Notes under the pieces: model-generated | Told to the model about the DNA's origin: nothing | Seen by the model: the letters and a program-made list of their open reading frames with translations, nothing else | The model's database searches: none | Program-made: the position numbers and the translations under genes | NCBI GenBank assembly: GCA_024404025.1 | Contig: JAKSQP010000001.1 | Location: forward strand, 245,816-309,815 | DNA length: 64,000 nt | Direction: 5' to 3' | Source of the DNA: Clostridia bacterium | Lineage (GTDB): Bacteria > Bacillota > Clostridia > Oscillospirales > Acutalibacteraceae | Shown: positions 25,462 through 34,725 of the stretch, one piece after another | How positions within the stretch are numbered: position 1 is the stretch's first letter | Layout: each line of letters begins with the position of its first letter

Positions 25462-26552
25462 AAGCTATATCTCTTTCAATTGCATCGGTTATTACGGGCA
25501 AGGCCGTGCCGATACTGATAGCCATACTTTTTTTCGGCGTGCTTATTCTCTTCCACGAATTCGGGCATTTTATCTTTGCGAAGCTTTTCGGAGTAAAGGT
25601 CAATGAATTCGCAATGGGGATGGGCCCGACTCTGTTTAAAATTCAAAAAGGCGAAACAAAATACGCTCTTCGTCTTTTCCCGATAGGCGGCTTTGTCAGC
25701 ATGGACGGAGAAGATGAAGCGAGCGACAATGACAGGGCATTCTGCAACAAGCCTGCGTGGCAGAGATTCATTATCGTTGCCGCCGGCGGAACAATTAATC
25801 TCATAATGGGTCTTATCATTGTTGCCGTTATGCTCAGCTCCACGGAGCTTATCGGCACGCCCGTTATCCATTCGTTTACCAAAGACAATGTCAGCGCACA
25901 ATACGGACTTGAAAAAGGCGATAAGCTCGTAAAAATAAACGGAAGCAGAGTTTTTTCGGAATATGATCTCGGTTTTCTTATGATGAGAGATCACGACGGA
26001 ACGGTTGATTTCGTTGTTGAAAGAAAAGGCGAAAAGGTCAATGTTAACGGCGTTAAATTCAAGACCGAGGATCAGGATTTCAACGGAACGGTAATGAATA
26101 TACCCGTCAGCGATTTCATTATAGTCGGCGTTGATCCCGGAATCGGAAGCGTTCTGAAATATTCGGTGCTTGAATCGGTTTCAATAGTCAGAATAGTCTG
26201 GGTCAGTCTATATGATCTCGTAACGGGTCAATACGGGCTGAAGGATCTTTCGGGCCCCGTCGGAACGGTTTCGTTTGTTGCCGATGCCGCAGTTCAGGCG
26301 CAGCAGGAAACGGATTACAGCTATCTTTTCCTTCTTATGGCGCTTATCGCAATCAACATCGGCCTGATGAATCTTCTTCCTCTTCCCGCTCTTGACGGCG
26401 GAAGACTTTTCTTCATTTTTATTGAATGTATTTTCAGAAAGAAGGTCCCCGCAAAGATAGAGGCAGCGATTCACACGGTAGGTATGGTGCTTCTGCTTGC
26501 GCTGATGGCTGTTATAACATTCAGCGATATTTTCAAATTAATCAAAGGTTAA
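25458..26552 (+). CDS. rseP: Site-2 protease, RseP/RasP family
   Basis: 364 residues with a zinc motif LFHEFGHFIFAKLFG (HExxH) in the first membrane segment, a PDZ domain (about 130-205, YGLEKGDKLVKINGSRV) and the third zinc ligand in NLLPLPALDGGRLFF near the C-terminus. It performs intramembrane cleavage of anti-sigma factors and signal-peptide remnants. Translation is coupled to dxr by a 4-nt overlap; ispG follows 4 nt later. Confidence 0.94.
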   Translation: MKAISLSIASVITGKAVPILIAILFFGVLILFHEFGHFIFAKLFGVKVNEFAMGMGPTLFKIQKGETKYALRLFPIGGFVSMDGEDEASDNDRAFCNKPAWQRFIIVAAGGTINLIMGLIIVAVMLSSTELIGTPVIHSFTKDNVSAQYGLEKGDKLVKINGSRVFSEYDLGFLMMRDHDGTVDFVVERKGEKVNVNGVKFKTEDQDFNGTVMNIPVSDFIIVGVDPGIGSVLKYSVLESVSIVRIVWVSLYDLVTGQYGLKDLSGPVGTVSFVADAAVQAQQETDYSYLFLLMALIAINIGLMNLLPLPALDGGRLFFIFIECIFRKKVPAKIEAAIHTVGMVLLLALMAVITFSDIFKLIKG

Positions 26553-26556
26553 AGTT

Positions 26557-27606
26557 ATGGAAAGAAGAATTTCAAGAAAAGTCCGGGTCGGCGATATTTA
26601 TATCGGCGGCGGAGAAAAAATAACCGTTCAGTCAATGCTCAACCGCCCTGCGGCAGATATTGAAGGAAGCGTTAAGCAGGCAATTGAGCTTGAAAAGGCA
26701 GGCTGCGAGATCATCAGAGCCGCAGTTCCGGATATGAAAGCGACGGAGCTTATAAGAGCGCTGAAAAAAGCCGTTTCCGTTCCGGTTGTTGCCGATATAC
26801 ATTTTGATTACAGACTCGCTCTCGCTTCGCTTGAAGCGGGAGTTGATAAAATAAGAATAAATCCCGGCAATATCGGCTCGATCGAAAGAGTAAAGATCGT
26901 TGCCGATGCCTGCAAAAAGAAGAATGTGCCCATCCGCATCGGTGTTAATTCCGGCTCTCTTGAAAAGGAGCTGCTTACAAAATACGGCGCGCCGACCGCC
27001 GAGGCGCTTGCCGAAAGCGCAATGGGTCATGTTACTCTTCTCGAAAAATGCGATTTTTATGACACGGTCATTTCCATAAAATCTTCTGATGTTGAAACAA
27101 TGATAAGAGCTTATGAAATCGTTGCCGCAAAATGCGATTATCCTCTTCATCTCGGAGTAACCGAAGCCGGCACGCATAATATGGCTCTTATCAAATCTTC
27201 AATCGGCATCGGCTCGCTTCTTATGAAAGGAATCGGAGATACCGTCAGAGTTTCGATGACCGCAGACCCCGTATGCGAAGTCAAAGCGGGATTTGATATT
27301 CTGAAGGCGGCGGGAATAAAAAAAGACTGTCCGTCAATCGTTTCGTGCCCGACCTGCGGAAGAACGAAAATCAACCTCATAGCCCTTGCACAGGAGGTTG
27401 AAAAAAGGCTTTCGGACTGCAGAAAACAGATAAAGGTTGCGGTTATGGGCTGCGCCGTTAACGGTCCGGGCGAAGCAAGGGAAGCCGACATCGGCATTGC
27501 CGGAGGCGACGGCTGCGCTCTGATTTTCAAAAAAGGTGAGATAGTCTGCAAGGTCAGCGAAGAGGATGCCGTTGACAGACTGCTCGAAGAAATCGAAAAA
27601 ATTTAA
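26557..27606 (+). CDS. ispG: 4-hydroxy-3-methylbut-2-enyl diphosphate synthase (flavodoxin/ferredoxin)
   Basis: 349 residues. N-terminal TIM-barrel start RVGDIYIGGGEKITVQSMLN, DIHFDYRLALASLEAGVDKIRINPGNIG, and the C-terminal 4Fe-4S domain with SCPTCGRTKINL and MGCAVNGPGEAREADIGIAGG, giving the three cysteines. It is the penultimate MEP-pathway enzyme and is oxygen sensitive, fitting an anaerobe. Confidence 0.96.
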   Translation: MERRISRKVRVGDIYIGGGEKITVQSMLNRPAADIEGSVKQAIELEKAGCEIIRAAVPDMKATELIRALKKAVSVPVVADIHFDYRLALASLEAGVDKIRINPGNIGSIERVKIVADACKKKNVPIRIGVNSGSLEKELLTKYGAPTAEALAESAMGHVTLLEKCDFYDTVISIKSSDVETMIRAYEIVAAKCDYPLHLGVTEAGTHNMALIKSSIGIGSLLMKGIGDTVRVSMTADPVCEVKAGFDILKAAGIKKDCPSIVSCPTCGRTKINLIALAQEVEKRLSDCRKQIKVAVMGCAVNGPGEAREADIGIAGGDGCALIFKKGEIVCKVSEEDAVDRLLEEIEKI

Positions 27607-27617
27607 GCGGAGTTATT

Positions 27618-30600
27618 ATGCAGGAAAAAGGAATTCTGAATTTTATAGGCGATTGCCTGAGCGATAAGCTCAAACAGCTTCTTTCAGACGGAGAGGTTAC
27701 CGCCATCTCGTTTGATGAGGAGGCTCTTGCGCTCAGCCTTTCTGCAAAATTCAATAACTACATACCTATTGAGAGCCTTTCGCTGGCGCAGAGAGAGGTC
27801 AGGGAAGCTCTCGGTATAAATAAGGTATCTATTAAAGGAGAATATCCCGAATCATCGCTCGGAAACGATTGCGTTCCCGGGCTTACGGCTGTTTTAAGAG
27901 AAAATATTGCCGCCGCAAACGGCTTCCTGCTCGGAGCGGAATTCAGCTTCGGTGAGCATGAAATAGGCATTAAAGTCAAAGACGGTGCAGATATTCTCAA
28001 TTCTGCCGGAGCATCGGATTTCCTTTCAAGATATATCCGTGAACATTTCAGCGCAGAGAGAAAGGTCACCATTTCGGGAGATGCGGCAATAAAAATAGAT
28101 TCGCCCGAATATATTGAAATGCAGGAAAAAAATATAACGATCGAGGTGCCGAAAGAAGCTCCGCCGGCGCCGAAGAAACCTGTCAGAGATTATGAAGACC
28201 TTCCGATTTCTCTCACGAATTCAAAGGTCATTTACGGAAATCAGATCAAATCGAAGCCCGTTCCTCTCAACGGAATTTCCGTTGAAGACGGCAATGTAAC
28301 GGTTTGGGGCAGCGTTTTTGGCCTCGGAATCCGTGAAACCAAAGACGGCAAGAGAAAAATAATCAATTTCAATATAACCGATAAAACAAATTCGTACACC
28401 GTCAAGATTTTTGAGGCAAATCAGAACTGCCAGAATCTTGTTGATAATATTGCAGACGGAAAAGCCGTTATGATCAGAGGTCATATAGAATATGATGATT
28501 ATATCAAGACCTATTGCATCAAGGCCAATTCCGTTATGCTCATCGAAGAAATCGCAATAAAGGATGAAGCGCCGGAAAAAAGGGTTGAGCTTCATCTTCA
28601 CACCAATATGTCCGCTATGGACGGACTTTCAAGCGCATCCGCTCTTGTTAAAAGAGCGGAAAAATGGGGTCAGAAGGCAATCGCCATTACGGATCACGGA
28701 AATGTTCAGGCGTTCCCCGAAGCCTGCGAAGCGGCAGGCGGCAAGATAAAAATCATCTACGGCATGGAAGCATACTATGTTGATGATTCCGCAACCGTGA
28801 TGAACGGCGAAATTGATATGCCATTTAACGGAAATTTCGTTGTTTTCGACGTTGAAACAACGGGACTTCGCACCGGCTATGACAGGCTTACCGAAATCGG
28901 CGCAGTCAGATATATCGACGGTGCGCAGGAAGCTTCATTCCAGACTTTTGTCAACCCCGAAAGACCTATTCCCGCTGAAATCGTTGAGCTGACCGGAATT
29001 ACCGATCAGATGGTTGCCCGTGCCCCGAAGGAAGGGGAGGCAGTCAGAAAATTCTTTGAATTCTGCGGTGATAACTGCGTTCTTGTTGCTCATAATGCAA
29101 CCTTTGATACCGATGTTCTCAAATCGACCTGCGCAAGAAACGGCATTGAATATAAATATCCGCATCTTGATACGCTCGTTTTTTCTCAGTGTTTGATTCC
29201 CGATCTTAAAACCTATAAGCTTGATTCGGTTTCAAACTTTTTCAAAATGCCGAAATTTGACCATCACAGAGCCGACGAGGATGCCGGCGCTCTTGCGAGA
29301 ATTTTTGATAAGCTTCTTGAGCTTGCAAAAGAAAAAGGCATTGAAAACGTAAATCAGATAAATGAAATGCTTAAGGTCGATGCGAGAAAGCTTCCGTCAT
29401 ACCACATGATCATTCTTGCAAAGAATAAAGTCGGACTTAAAAATTTATATAAACTTATCACAAAATCAAATCTTGAATATTTTTACCGCCATCCGAGAAT
29501 TCCGAAAAGCGAGCTTTTGAAGCACAGAAACGGTCTTCTTGTTGGCAGCGCCTGCGAAGCCGGTCAGCTCTATCAGGCTGTGCTTGCAGGCAAACCGAGA
29601 GAAAAAATCATTGAGATTGCAAGCGTTTATGATTACCTTGAAATTCAGCCGAACGGAAACAACGCCTTTATGATAAGAAAGGGCATTGTTTTGGGTGAAG
29701 AAGAGCTTAACGAAATCAACAGAGAAATCATCCGCCTTGCAGACAGCCTCAATATGCCCGTTGTTGCAACCGGCGACGTTCATTTTATGGACAAGAGCGA
29801 CAGCGTTTTCAGAGAGATCCTTATGGCAGGCCAGGGCTTCAGCGATGCGGCGGAGCAGGCGCCCCTCTATTTGAGGACAACCGATGATATGCTCAATGAA
29901 TTTGCTTATCTCGGCGAAGAAACGGCAAAAGAGGTCGTTATAACCAATCCGAATAAAATTGCGGATATGTGTGAGCCTCTCAGGCCGTTCCCGCAGGGAA
30001 CATTCCCTCCGGATATTAAGGGCGCCGATGAGGACTTAAGACGTATATGCCATGAAAGAATGACGCAGTATTACGGCGATCCGATGCCGGAATATGTCAG
30101 AGAAAGACTTGATAAAGAGCTTGATTCGATTATCAAAAACGGATTTGCCGTTCTTTATATCATTGCGCAGAAGCTTGTGTGGGATTCGATGGATCACGGC
30201 TACTATGTCGGCTCAAGAGGATCTGTCGGTTCATCGTTCGTTGCTTTTGCGGCGGGCATTTCCGAGGTTAATCCACTTGCTCCGCATTATATCTGCGAGG
30301 ACTGCAAAATCAGCGAATTCTTCCTTAAGGGCGAATACGGTTCGGGCTTCGATATGCCGCCGAAGGAATGCCCGAAATGCGGCAAACTGATGCACCGTGA
30401 CGGCCACGATATTCCGTTTGAAACCTTCCTCGGATTCAACGGCGATAAGCAGCCCGATATCGACCTTAACTTCTCGGGCGAATATCAGTTTTATGCCCAC
30501 AGATATACAGAAAAACTTTTCGGCACTTCCCATGTTTTCAAAGCCGGTACTATCGGCACTCTCGCCGATAAGACCGCATACGGATTTGTTAAAAAGTGGA

Positions 30601-31904
30601 TGGAGGAAAAGGGTCTTGATCTTTCAAGAGCCGAGCAGGACAGACTCTGCGCAGGCTGCGTAGGCGTTAAGCGTACAACGGGTCAGCACCCGGGCGGAAT
30701 GGTCGTTATCCCGAATGATAACGATGCGGAAGATTTCACTCCCATTCAGCATCCTGCCGATGATGCGGATTCCGTTCACCGCACAACCCACTTCGATTTC
30801 CATTCCCTTCACGATACCATTCTCAAGCTTGATAACCTCGGCCATGATGTGCCGACGCTTTATAAACACCTTGAGGATATGACGCATACCTCGGTTATGG
30901 ATGCCGATGTCTGCGACCCCGAAATATATAAGCTCCTCACTTCTCCCGAGCCGATGGGGCTCACCTGCGAGGATATCAACTGCGAAACGGGTACGCTTTC
31001 CCTGCCTGAACTCGGCACCCCGTTCGTTCGCCAGATGCTTATGGAATCAAAGCCGAAAAATTTCTCCGATATGCTTCAGATATCGGGACTTTCTCACGGA
31101 ACGGATGTCTGGATAGGCAATGCGCAGGAGCTTATAAAGAACGGCACCTGCACGATTTCGGATGTTATCGGAACCCGTGACAGCATTATGGTTTATCTTA
31201 TCCATAAGGGCGTTGAAAAAGGAATGGCATTCAAAATTATGGAAATCGTGCGAAAGGGCAAGGCAACAAAGCTGCTCACCGATGACCATAAAAAAGCGAT
31301 GGTCGATAACAATGTTCCGCAATGGTATATTGATTCCTGCATGAAAATCAAATATATGTTCCCGAAGGCTCATGCTGCCGCTTATTGCATTGCCGCTCTG
31401 CGCCTTGCGTGGTATAAGCTCTATTATCCCGTTGAATATTATGCAACCTTTATGACGGTGCGCGGCGAAGATATTGACACGGTCAGCGTTCTTAACGGCA
31501 GATCTGCGGTTATGAAAAAAATGGCGGAGCTTGATCAGAAAATCAAGGCCAAGCAGGCAACGGCTAAAGAAGAGGGTACATATACTTCTCTTCAGGTCAT
31601 CAATGAAATGATGGCAAGAGGAATAGAAGTTCTTCCGATCGATATTTATAAATCGACCGCAAACAGATATATGGTTGAAGACGGCAAGATAAGACTTCCG
31701 TTCTCTGCAATGTCCGGCTGCGGAGCGAGCGCTGCAATCGAGCTTGAAAAAGCGAGAACAGACGAAAACGGAAAACCCGTTGAATTCATTTCAATTGAAG
31801 ATTTTCAGATGCGTTCCGGCGCATCAAAAACCATTATTGAAACTCTTGAAGAAAGCGGAGCTTTTGCGGATCTTCCCAAAACAACGCAGCTCAGCTTCTT
31901 CTGA
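27618..31904 (+). CDS. polC: DNA polymerase III alpha subunit, Gram-positive PolC type
   Basis: 1428 residues, the usual PolC length. Domain order: N-terminal domain (about 1-210), OB fold (about 215-315), PHP domain beginning at VELHLHTNMSAMDG (His326), a DnaQ-type 3'-5' exonuclease inserted into PHP (FDVETTGL with Asp411, to about 580), rest of PHP, a zinc finger with CEDCK (Cys893) and CPKCGKLMHRDGHD, and the polymerase active site DIDLNF (Asp947, Asp949). It is the replicative polymerase of low-GC Gram-positives. It is the last gene of the pyrH block; all key residues seen are intact. Confidence 0.97.
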   Translation: MQEKGILNFIGDCLSDKLKQLLSDGEVTAISFDEEALALSLSAKFNNYIPIESLSLAQREVREALGINKVSIKGEYPESSLGNDCVPGLTAVLRENIAAANGFLLGAEFSFGEHEIGIKVKDGADILNSAGASDFLSRYIREHFSAERKVTISGDAAIKIDSPEYIEMQEKNITIEVPKEAPPAPKKPVRDYEDLPISLTNSKVIYGNQIKSKPVPLNGISVEDGNVTVWGSVFGLGIRETKDGKRKIINFNITDKTNSYTVKIFEANQNCQNLVDNIADGKAVMIRGHIEYDDYIKTYCIKANSVMLIEEIAIKDEAPEKRVELHLHTNMSAMDGLSSASALVKRAEKWGQKAIAITDHGNVQAFPEACEAAGGKIKIIYGMEAYYVDDSATVMNGEIDMPFNGNFVVFDVETTGLRTGYDRLTEIGAVRYIDGAQEASFQTFVNPERPIPAEIVELTGITDQMVARAPKEGEAVRKFFEFCGDNCVLVAHNATFDTDVLKSTCARNGIEYKYPHLDTLVFSQCLIPDLKTYKLDSVSNFFKMPKFDHHRADEDAGALARIFDKLLELAKEKGIENVNQINEMLKVDARKLPSYHMIILAKNKVGLKNLYKLITKSNLEYFYRHPRIPKSELLKHRNGLLVGSACEAGQLYQAVLAGKPREKIIEIASVYDYLEIQPNGNNAFMIRKGIVLGEEELNEINREIIRLADSLNMPVVATGDVHFMDKSDSVFREILMAGQGFSDAAEQAPLYLRTTDDMLNEFAYLGEETAKEVVITNPNKIADMCEPLRPFPQGTFPPDIKGADEDLRRICHERMTQYYGDPMPEYVRERLDKELDSIIKNGFAVLYIIAQKLVWDSMDHGYYVGSRGSVGSSFVAFAAGISEVNPLAPHYICEDCKISEFFLKGEYGSGFDMPPKECPKCGKLMHRDGHDIPFETFLGFNGDKQPDIDLNFSGEYQFYAHRYTEKLFGTSHVFKAGTIGTLADKTAYGFVKKWMEEKGLDLSRAEQDRLCAGCVGVKRTTGQHPGGMVVIPNDNDAEDFTPIQHPADDADSVHRTTHFDFHSLHDTILKLDNLGHDVPTLYKHLEDMTHTSVMDADVCDPEIYKLLTSPEPMGLTCEDINCETGTLSLPELGTPFVRQMLMESKPKNFSDMLQISGLSHGTDVWIGNAQELIKNGTCTISDVIGTRDSIMVYLIHKGVEKGMAFKIMEIVRKGKATKLLTDDHKKAMVDNNVPQWYIDSCMKIKYMFPKAHAAAYCIAALRLAWYKLYYPVEYYATFMTVRGEDIDTVSVLNGRSAVMKKMAELDQKIKAKQATAKEEGTYTSLQVINEMMARGIEVLPIDIYKSTANRYMVEDGKIRLPFSAMSGCGASAAIELEKARTDENGKPVEFISIEDFQMRSGASKTIIETLEESGAFADLPKTTQLSFF

Positions 31905-31991
31905 TGTTACAAATACATATTGAAATGCAAAATTTTTTGCATTATAATAATTTATGTTATTAATTTTCACATATTGAAAGGATGACAGAAA

Positions 31992-33470
31992 ATGAGCAAA
32001 ACAGCAAAAATCGCAGCTCTCGGCGTTCTCGGCGCAGCCGCAGGCGTTAATGCAGTCAGAGCGCTGAAATTTAAGCCCGAAAATGTTGATTACGGCACAG
32101 CTCCCGAAGAAAAGGTTGATGCCGCAAGAGCAGCGGAACATCTTTCAAAGGCTATTTCAATCCCCACTATCAGCTATCCCGAAAAGTCAAAGGTGGATTT
32201 TTCAAAGTTTGAAGAATTCCATAAGTTCCTTGAAGAATCCTATCCTCTTCTTCATAAAACTCTTTCAAAGGAAATCATCAACGAAGCAAGCCTTATGTAT
32301 TGCTGGAAGGGAACAAGAAGTGACCTTGATCCCATCGCTCTTCTTTCTCATCAGGATGTAGTTCCCATTTCAGCCGGAACCGAAGAAGACTGGGAACATC
32401 CCGCATTCAGCGGCTTTAATGACGGCGAATTTATCTGGGGCAGAGGCGCTCTTGATATGAAAAACCATCTTATCGGTGTTATGGAAGCAGTTGAAACTCT
32501 TCTTGAAGAAGGCTTCCAGCCCGAAAGAGATGTTTATCTTCTCTTCGGTCAGGATGAAGAGGTTGTTGCTTCCGGCGAAAGCGGAGCAAAGGCAATGATG
32601 GAAACTCTTCAGAGCAGAGGCATTCACCTTGACAGCGTTATTGATGAAGGCGGCGCAGTTCTTCCCGTTAACATCAAGGGCGTTCTCGAAAATAAAAACC
32701 TTGTCGGCGTAGGTATTGCCGAAAAGGGTTATCTTGATATCGAAATCAGCGTTAACGCAAAGGGCGGCCATTCATCACAGCCTCCCAAGCATTCGGCTCT
32801 CGGCGAGCTTGCAGAAGTTATCAGAGACCTTGAAAACCATCAGTTCAAAGCGGAAATTATGCCTTTTGTCAGCGACCTTTTCTCAGGTCTCGGCAGAAAC
32901 TGCACTTATCCCGTCAGACTTGTGACCTGCAACATTCCTTATCTTAAACCCGTTATCAAAGAAGTTATGAAGCAGATTCCTCCCGCAGCCTGCCTTATCA
33001 GAACAACAACAGCCGTTACAATGGCGAACGGCAGCCCTGCCGCAAATGTTCTTCCTCAGAAGGCAAGCGTTGTTGTTAACTTCAGACAGATGCCCGGCAC
33101 AACAACTGCTGATGTTGTTGAACACATCAGAAAGGTTGTCAGAAACAAGGATATCGAAATCAAGGTCCTCAAGACCAAGGAAGCTTCCAAATTCTCACCC
33201 ACAGATGCAAGACCTTTCCAGATCATCAAGGAAATCTGTATGCAGGATGATAAGAATAATGTTGTTGCTCCCTATCTTGTTATGGGCGGCACGGATGCCT
33301 GCTTCTATGAGCCTATCTGCGAAAATATTCTTCGCTATTCGCCTTATAAGGTTTCGGTTGCTCTTCTTCGCTGCACTCACGGCACAAATGAAAGAATCCC
33401 CGTTGCCGCTATCGGCCCCGGCGTTGCATTCTTCAAGAAATATATCAAGAAAGCTTCTGCGGAGAAATAA
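31992..33470 (+). CDS. M20-family metallopeptidase (PM20D1/CPS1-like)
   Basis: 492 residues. An N-terminal hydrophobic segment (about 5-25) may anchor it or be a non-cleaved signal. Metal ligands are visible: His of LLSHQDVVPI, Asp of GRGALDMKNH, and the catalytic/ligand Glu pair of FGQDEEVVASGE. The lid domain with GGHSSQPPKHSALGELAEVI follows, and the last His ligand is near RCTHGTNERIP. It would hydrolyse a dipeptide or N-acyl amino acid; the eukaryotic relatives include carboxypeptidase S. It is followed after 2 nt by glycerate kinase, so the two are co-transcribed. Confidence 0.9.
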   Translation: MSKTAKIAALGVLGAAAGVNAVRALKFKPENVDYGTAPEEKVDAARAAEHLSKAISIPTISYPEKSKVDFSKFEEFHKFLEESYPLLHKTLSKEIINEASLMYCWKGTRSDLDPIALLSHQDVVPISAGTEEDWEHPAFSGFNDGEFIWGRGALDMKNHLIGVMEAVETLLEEGFQPERDVYLLFGQDEEVVASGESGAKAMMETLQSRGIHLDSVIDEGGAVLPVNIKGVLENKNLVGVGIAEKGYLDIEISVNAKGGHSSQPPKHSALGELAEVIRDLENHQFKAEIMPFVSDLFSGLGRNCTYPVRLVTCNIPYLKPVIKEVMKQIPPAACLIRTTTAVTMANGSPAANVLPQKASVVVNFRQMPGTTTADVVEHIRKVVRNKDIEIKVLKTKEASKFSPTDARPFQIIKEICMQDDKNNVVAPYLVMGGTDACFYEPICENILRYSPYKVSVALLRCTHGTNERIPVAAIGPGVAFFKKYIKKASAEK

Positions 33471-33472
33471 TT

Positions 33473-34585
33473 ATGTATTCTGTTCTGATAGCTCCCGACA
33501 GCTTCAAGGGTACGCTTACTGCCCGTGAAGTCTGTGATATAATCGAAAAAGCTTTTTCGGAAAAGATAAAAGATGCAAAGATAAATAAGCTCCCCGCTGC
33601 CGATGGCGGCGAGGGGCTTTGCGCTTGCTTTTCGGAAATTGCAGACGGCAAGTTTATAAGCTGCGCCGTCAGCGGAGTGTTCGGCGAAAAAATGAATGCC
33701 GATTACTATATGTTAAGTGATGACACCGCAGTTATCGAAATGGCTTCCTGCGCAGGTTTGCCGCTTGCGGGCGATAATAAAGACCCCGAAAAGGCAAGCA
33801 CATTCGGAGTAGGAGAGCTTATTTCGGATGCCGTAAGCAAAGGCGCAAAGCAGATTTTGCTAGGCCTCGGCGGAAGCGCAACCAACGATTGCGGAATCGG
33901 CGCAGCCGCCGCTCTCGGATGGAAATTTCTTAACGAAAGCGGAAATGAGCCTGAACCGGTCGGCGCAAATCTCGGAAAGATCAGAAGAATAATCAAACCC
34001 GAAAAAACGATTCCGATTCCGGTTATCTGTGCCTGCGATGTGGATAACCCTCTTTTCGGAAAAACCGGAGCTGCTTATGTTTTCGCTCCGCAGAAGGGCG
34101 CAGATGAAAAAGCTGTTGAACGCCTTGATGAAGGGCTTCGCAATATGGCGAAGGTGATAAAATCCGATCTCGGCGTTGACGTTTCGGCAATTGTGGGCGG
34201 CGGAGCGGCAGGAGGAATGGGCGCAGGAGCTGTTGCGTTCTTCGGTGCAGAGCTGAAAAGGGGAATAGACATCATTCTTGATAAATCAGGATTCAATGAA
34301 AAGGCTGCTGCTGCCGACCTTGTAATAACCGGCGAGGGCAGACTTGATTTCCAGTCAGCCGACGGCAAGGTTATTTCCGGAATTGCGATGAGGGCAAAAA
34401 AGCTCGGCAAAAAAGTTATCACAATATGCGGCTGCAGGGGCGACGGAGCTGAAAAGATCCTTCAGCTCGGCGTTGAAAAAATGTATTTTTCCTGCGAAAC
34501 GCCGAAGCCGTTTGATGAAGTTCTCAAAACTTGCAGAGAAGATTTATATGCTGCTGCCGTCAGAGCGGCAGAAGATATAATGTAA
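33473..34585 (+). CDS. Glycerate kinase, GlxK family
   Basis: 370 residues, the normal size. It begins MYSVLIAPDSFKGTLTAREVCDII and has PAADGGEGL, FGVGELISDAV..GAKQILLGLGGSATNDCG and VITGEGRLDFQSADGKVISGIAMRAKK, all typical of the type-1 glycerate kinase fold. It phosphorylates D-glycerate (usually to 2-phosphoglycerate in this branch), feeding glycolysis. It starts 2 nt after the M20 peptidase gene; the pairing has no obvious metabolic logic. Confidence 0.92.
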   Translation: MYSVLIAPDSFKGTLTAREVCDIIEKAFSEKIKDAKINKLPAADGGEGLCACFSEIADGKFISCAVSGVFGEKMNADYYMLSDDTAVIEMASCAGLPLAGDNKDPEKASTFGVGELISDAVSKGAKQILLGLGGSATNDCGIGAAAALGWKFLNESGNEPEPVGANLGKIRRIIKPEKTIPIPVICACDVDNPLFGKTGAAYVFAPQKGADEKAVERLDEGLRNMAKVIKSDLGVDVSAIVGGGAAGGMGAGAVAFFGAELKRGIDIILDKSGFNEKAAAADLVITGEGRLDFQSADGKVISGIAMRAKKLGKKVITICGCRGDGAEKILQLGVEKMYFSCETPKPFDEVLKTCREDLYAAAVRAAEDIM

Positions 34586-34655
34586 TGATATATATAGAAG
34601 TGGCTGCGATTTTTTTACGGCCTCGTCTTGCTGAAAACGGTTGTTGAATTCACAC

Positions 34656-34675
34656 GGCACGGATGAATCCGTGCC
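34656..34675. repeat. REP-like short palindrome
   Basis: GGCACGGAT-GA-ATCCGTGCC is a perfect 9-2-9 palindrome followed by CTACGGAG. Short dispersed palindromes of this style (a conserved flank around a GGAT..ATCC core) are common between genes in gut Clostridia. Only one copy is in this window, so the repeat nature is an inference. Confidence 0.45.
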
Positions 34676-34688
34676 CTACGGAGAGAAA

Positions 34689-34725
34689 AAGGGGATGTGA
34701 AAAAATCACATCCCCTTCCGTTTTA
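34689..34725. terminator. Bidirectional terminator between glycerate kinase and the MFS gene
   Basis: A perfect 12-bp stem AAGGGGATGTGA/TCACATCCCCTT with an AAAAA loop and CCGTTTTA on the right. Confidence 0.85.
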
